Assembly (NCBI GenBank): GCA_019459505.1
Contig: JAIBEV010000053.1
Coordinates: 1-62,906, forward strand
Direction: 5' to 3'
Source: Candidatus Paracaedibacteraceae bacterium
GTDB taxonomy: Bacteria > Pseudomonadota > Alphaproteobacteria > Paracaedibacterales > Paracaedibacteraceae
Length of the DNA stretch: 62,906 nt
Shown: piece after piece, positions 62,769 to 62,906 of the stretch
Layout: every line of letters begins with the position of its first letter
Position numbering within the stretch: position 1 is the first letter of the stretch
Made by a program: the position numbers and the translations under genes
The notes under the pieces: model-generated
Databases searched by the model: none
What the model was told of the DNA's origin: nothing
Seen by the model: the letters and a program-made list of their open reading frames with translations, nothing else

Positions 62769-62825
62769 CGATTTAAAATTGACACAGGATTGATCAACTT
62801 TAAGGTGACTTATTTATAGGTTAAC

Positions 62826-62906
62826 TCATAATGTTGCCTCCTCCTCTTTAAGCCTTGATGGAATAAGTCCAGCTTTTCTTTTGTCCTTCAGGCGATAACT
62901 TTCCCC
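62826..62906 (-). pseudogene. C-terminal tail of an IS21 IstB-like or related transposase gene (partial)
   Basis: The minus strand has 26 open codons from the window edge: GESYRLKDKRKAGLIPSRLK then EEEATL and TGA at 62826-62828. GESYRL followed by basic residues is typical of the end of IstB-type helper ATPases. It lies about 58 bp from the toxin GTG, and probably truncated the toxin front. The tag is weak. Confidence 0.4.

Noticed and set aside
1-62906. CRISPR array
   Set aside because: No regularly spaced direct repeats with unique spacers; the only tandem repeats are the 147-bp gene duplication and the 55-bp pair.

Overview
The window looks like a piece of an AT-rich alphaproteobacterial chromosome from an intracellular, protist-associated lineage. 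A Holosporales/Paracaedibacter-like bacterium is my best guess. The housekeeping gene orders dprA-topA and dusB-[ntrC]-ntrY-ntrX-trkA are alphaproteobacterial. Between the housekeeping blocks lie many Sec-exported proteins with eukaryote-like or host-directed domains (F-box, Sel1, LRR, phospholipase D, lipase, a predicted pore-forming toxin), decayed insertion sequences and broken genes. The lineage is inferred from gene content, because no rRNA is present.

Layout. 1-1230: IS3-family transposase edge, a truncated ORF and a secreted hypothetical. 1230-4786: topA and dprA. 5028-6818: a secreted six-repeat propeller fused to an aerolysin-like region. 7287-11233: two transporters, a DUF898 membrane protein and rpsD. 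11295-13155: an F-box/Sel1 gene between two inverted IS6-type remnants. 13431-20872: H+-pyrophosphatase, tRNA-Asp, glyQS and an OafA-type acyltransferase. 21365-27652: trkA-ntrX-ntrY-NtrC remnant-dusB on the minus strand. 28011-40910: a broken PAF-acetylhydrolase-like gene, two CNNM/CorC proteins, a Bax-inhibitor-1 protein, Bcp, a Bcr/CflA exporter, arginase and ornithine aminotransferase, aroB and aspS. 41106-48130: a B12 block with one cobalamin riboswitch before btuB-tonB and a second before nrdA-nrdB. 48299-55461: an orphan SagB-type oxidoreductase, then single genes for secreted proteins (PLD, LRR, Sel1, lipase). 55650-62906: a degraded accessory zone with an interrupted GNAT-methyltransferase, a SPL-like radical SAM protein, polymorphic-toxin and immunity remnants, a broken serine recombinase, an IS6 remnant and, at the right edge, a VENN-containing CdiA-type toxin tail with a HEAT-like putative immunity gene.

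How the genes work together. The B12 block suggests that cobalamin represses both its own uptake (btuB/tonB) and the B12-independent class I ribonucleotide reductase. A B12-dependent reductase would then be expected elsewhere in the genome. Arginase plus ornithine aminotransferase form an arginine-to-glutamate semialdehyde route, fitting use of host arginine. The ntr locus has no ntrB, and ntrC is reduced to its Fis-type DNA-binding domain beside intact ntrYX. The secreted proteins, several with basic nuclear-localisation-like patches, look like a host-interaction arsenal, while the right end is a graveyard of interbacterial toxin cassettes. Domain names come from recognising motifs by eye; no database search was run.
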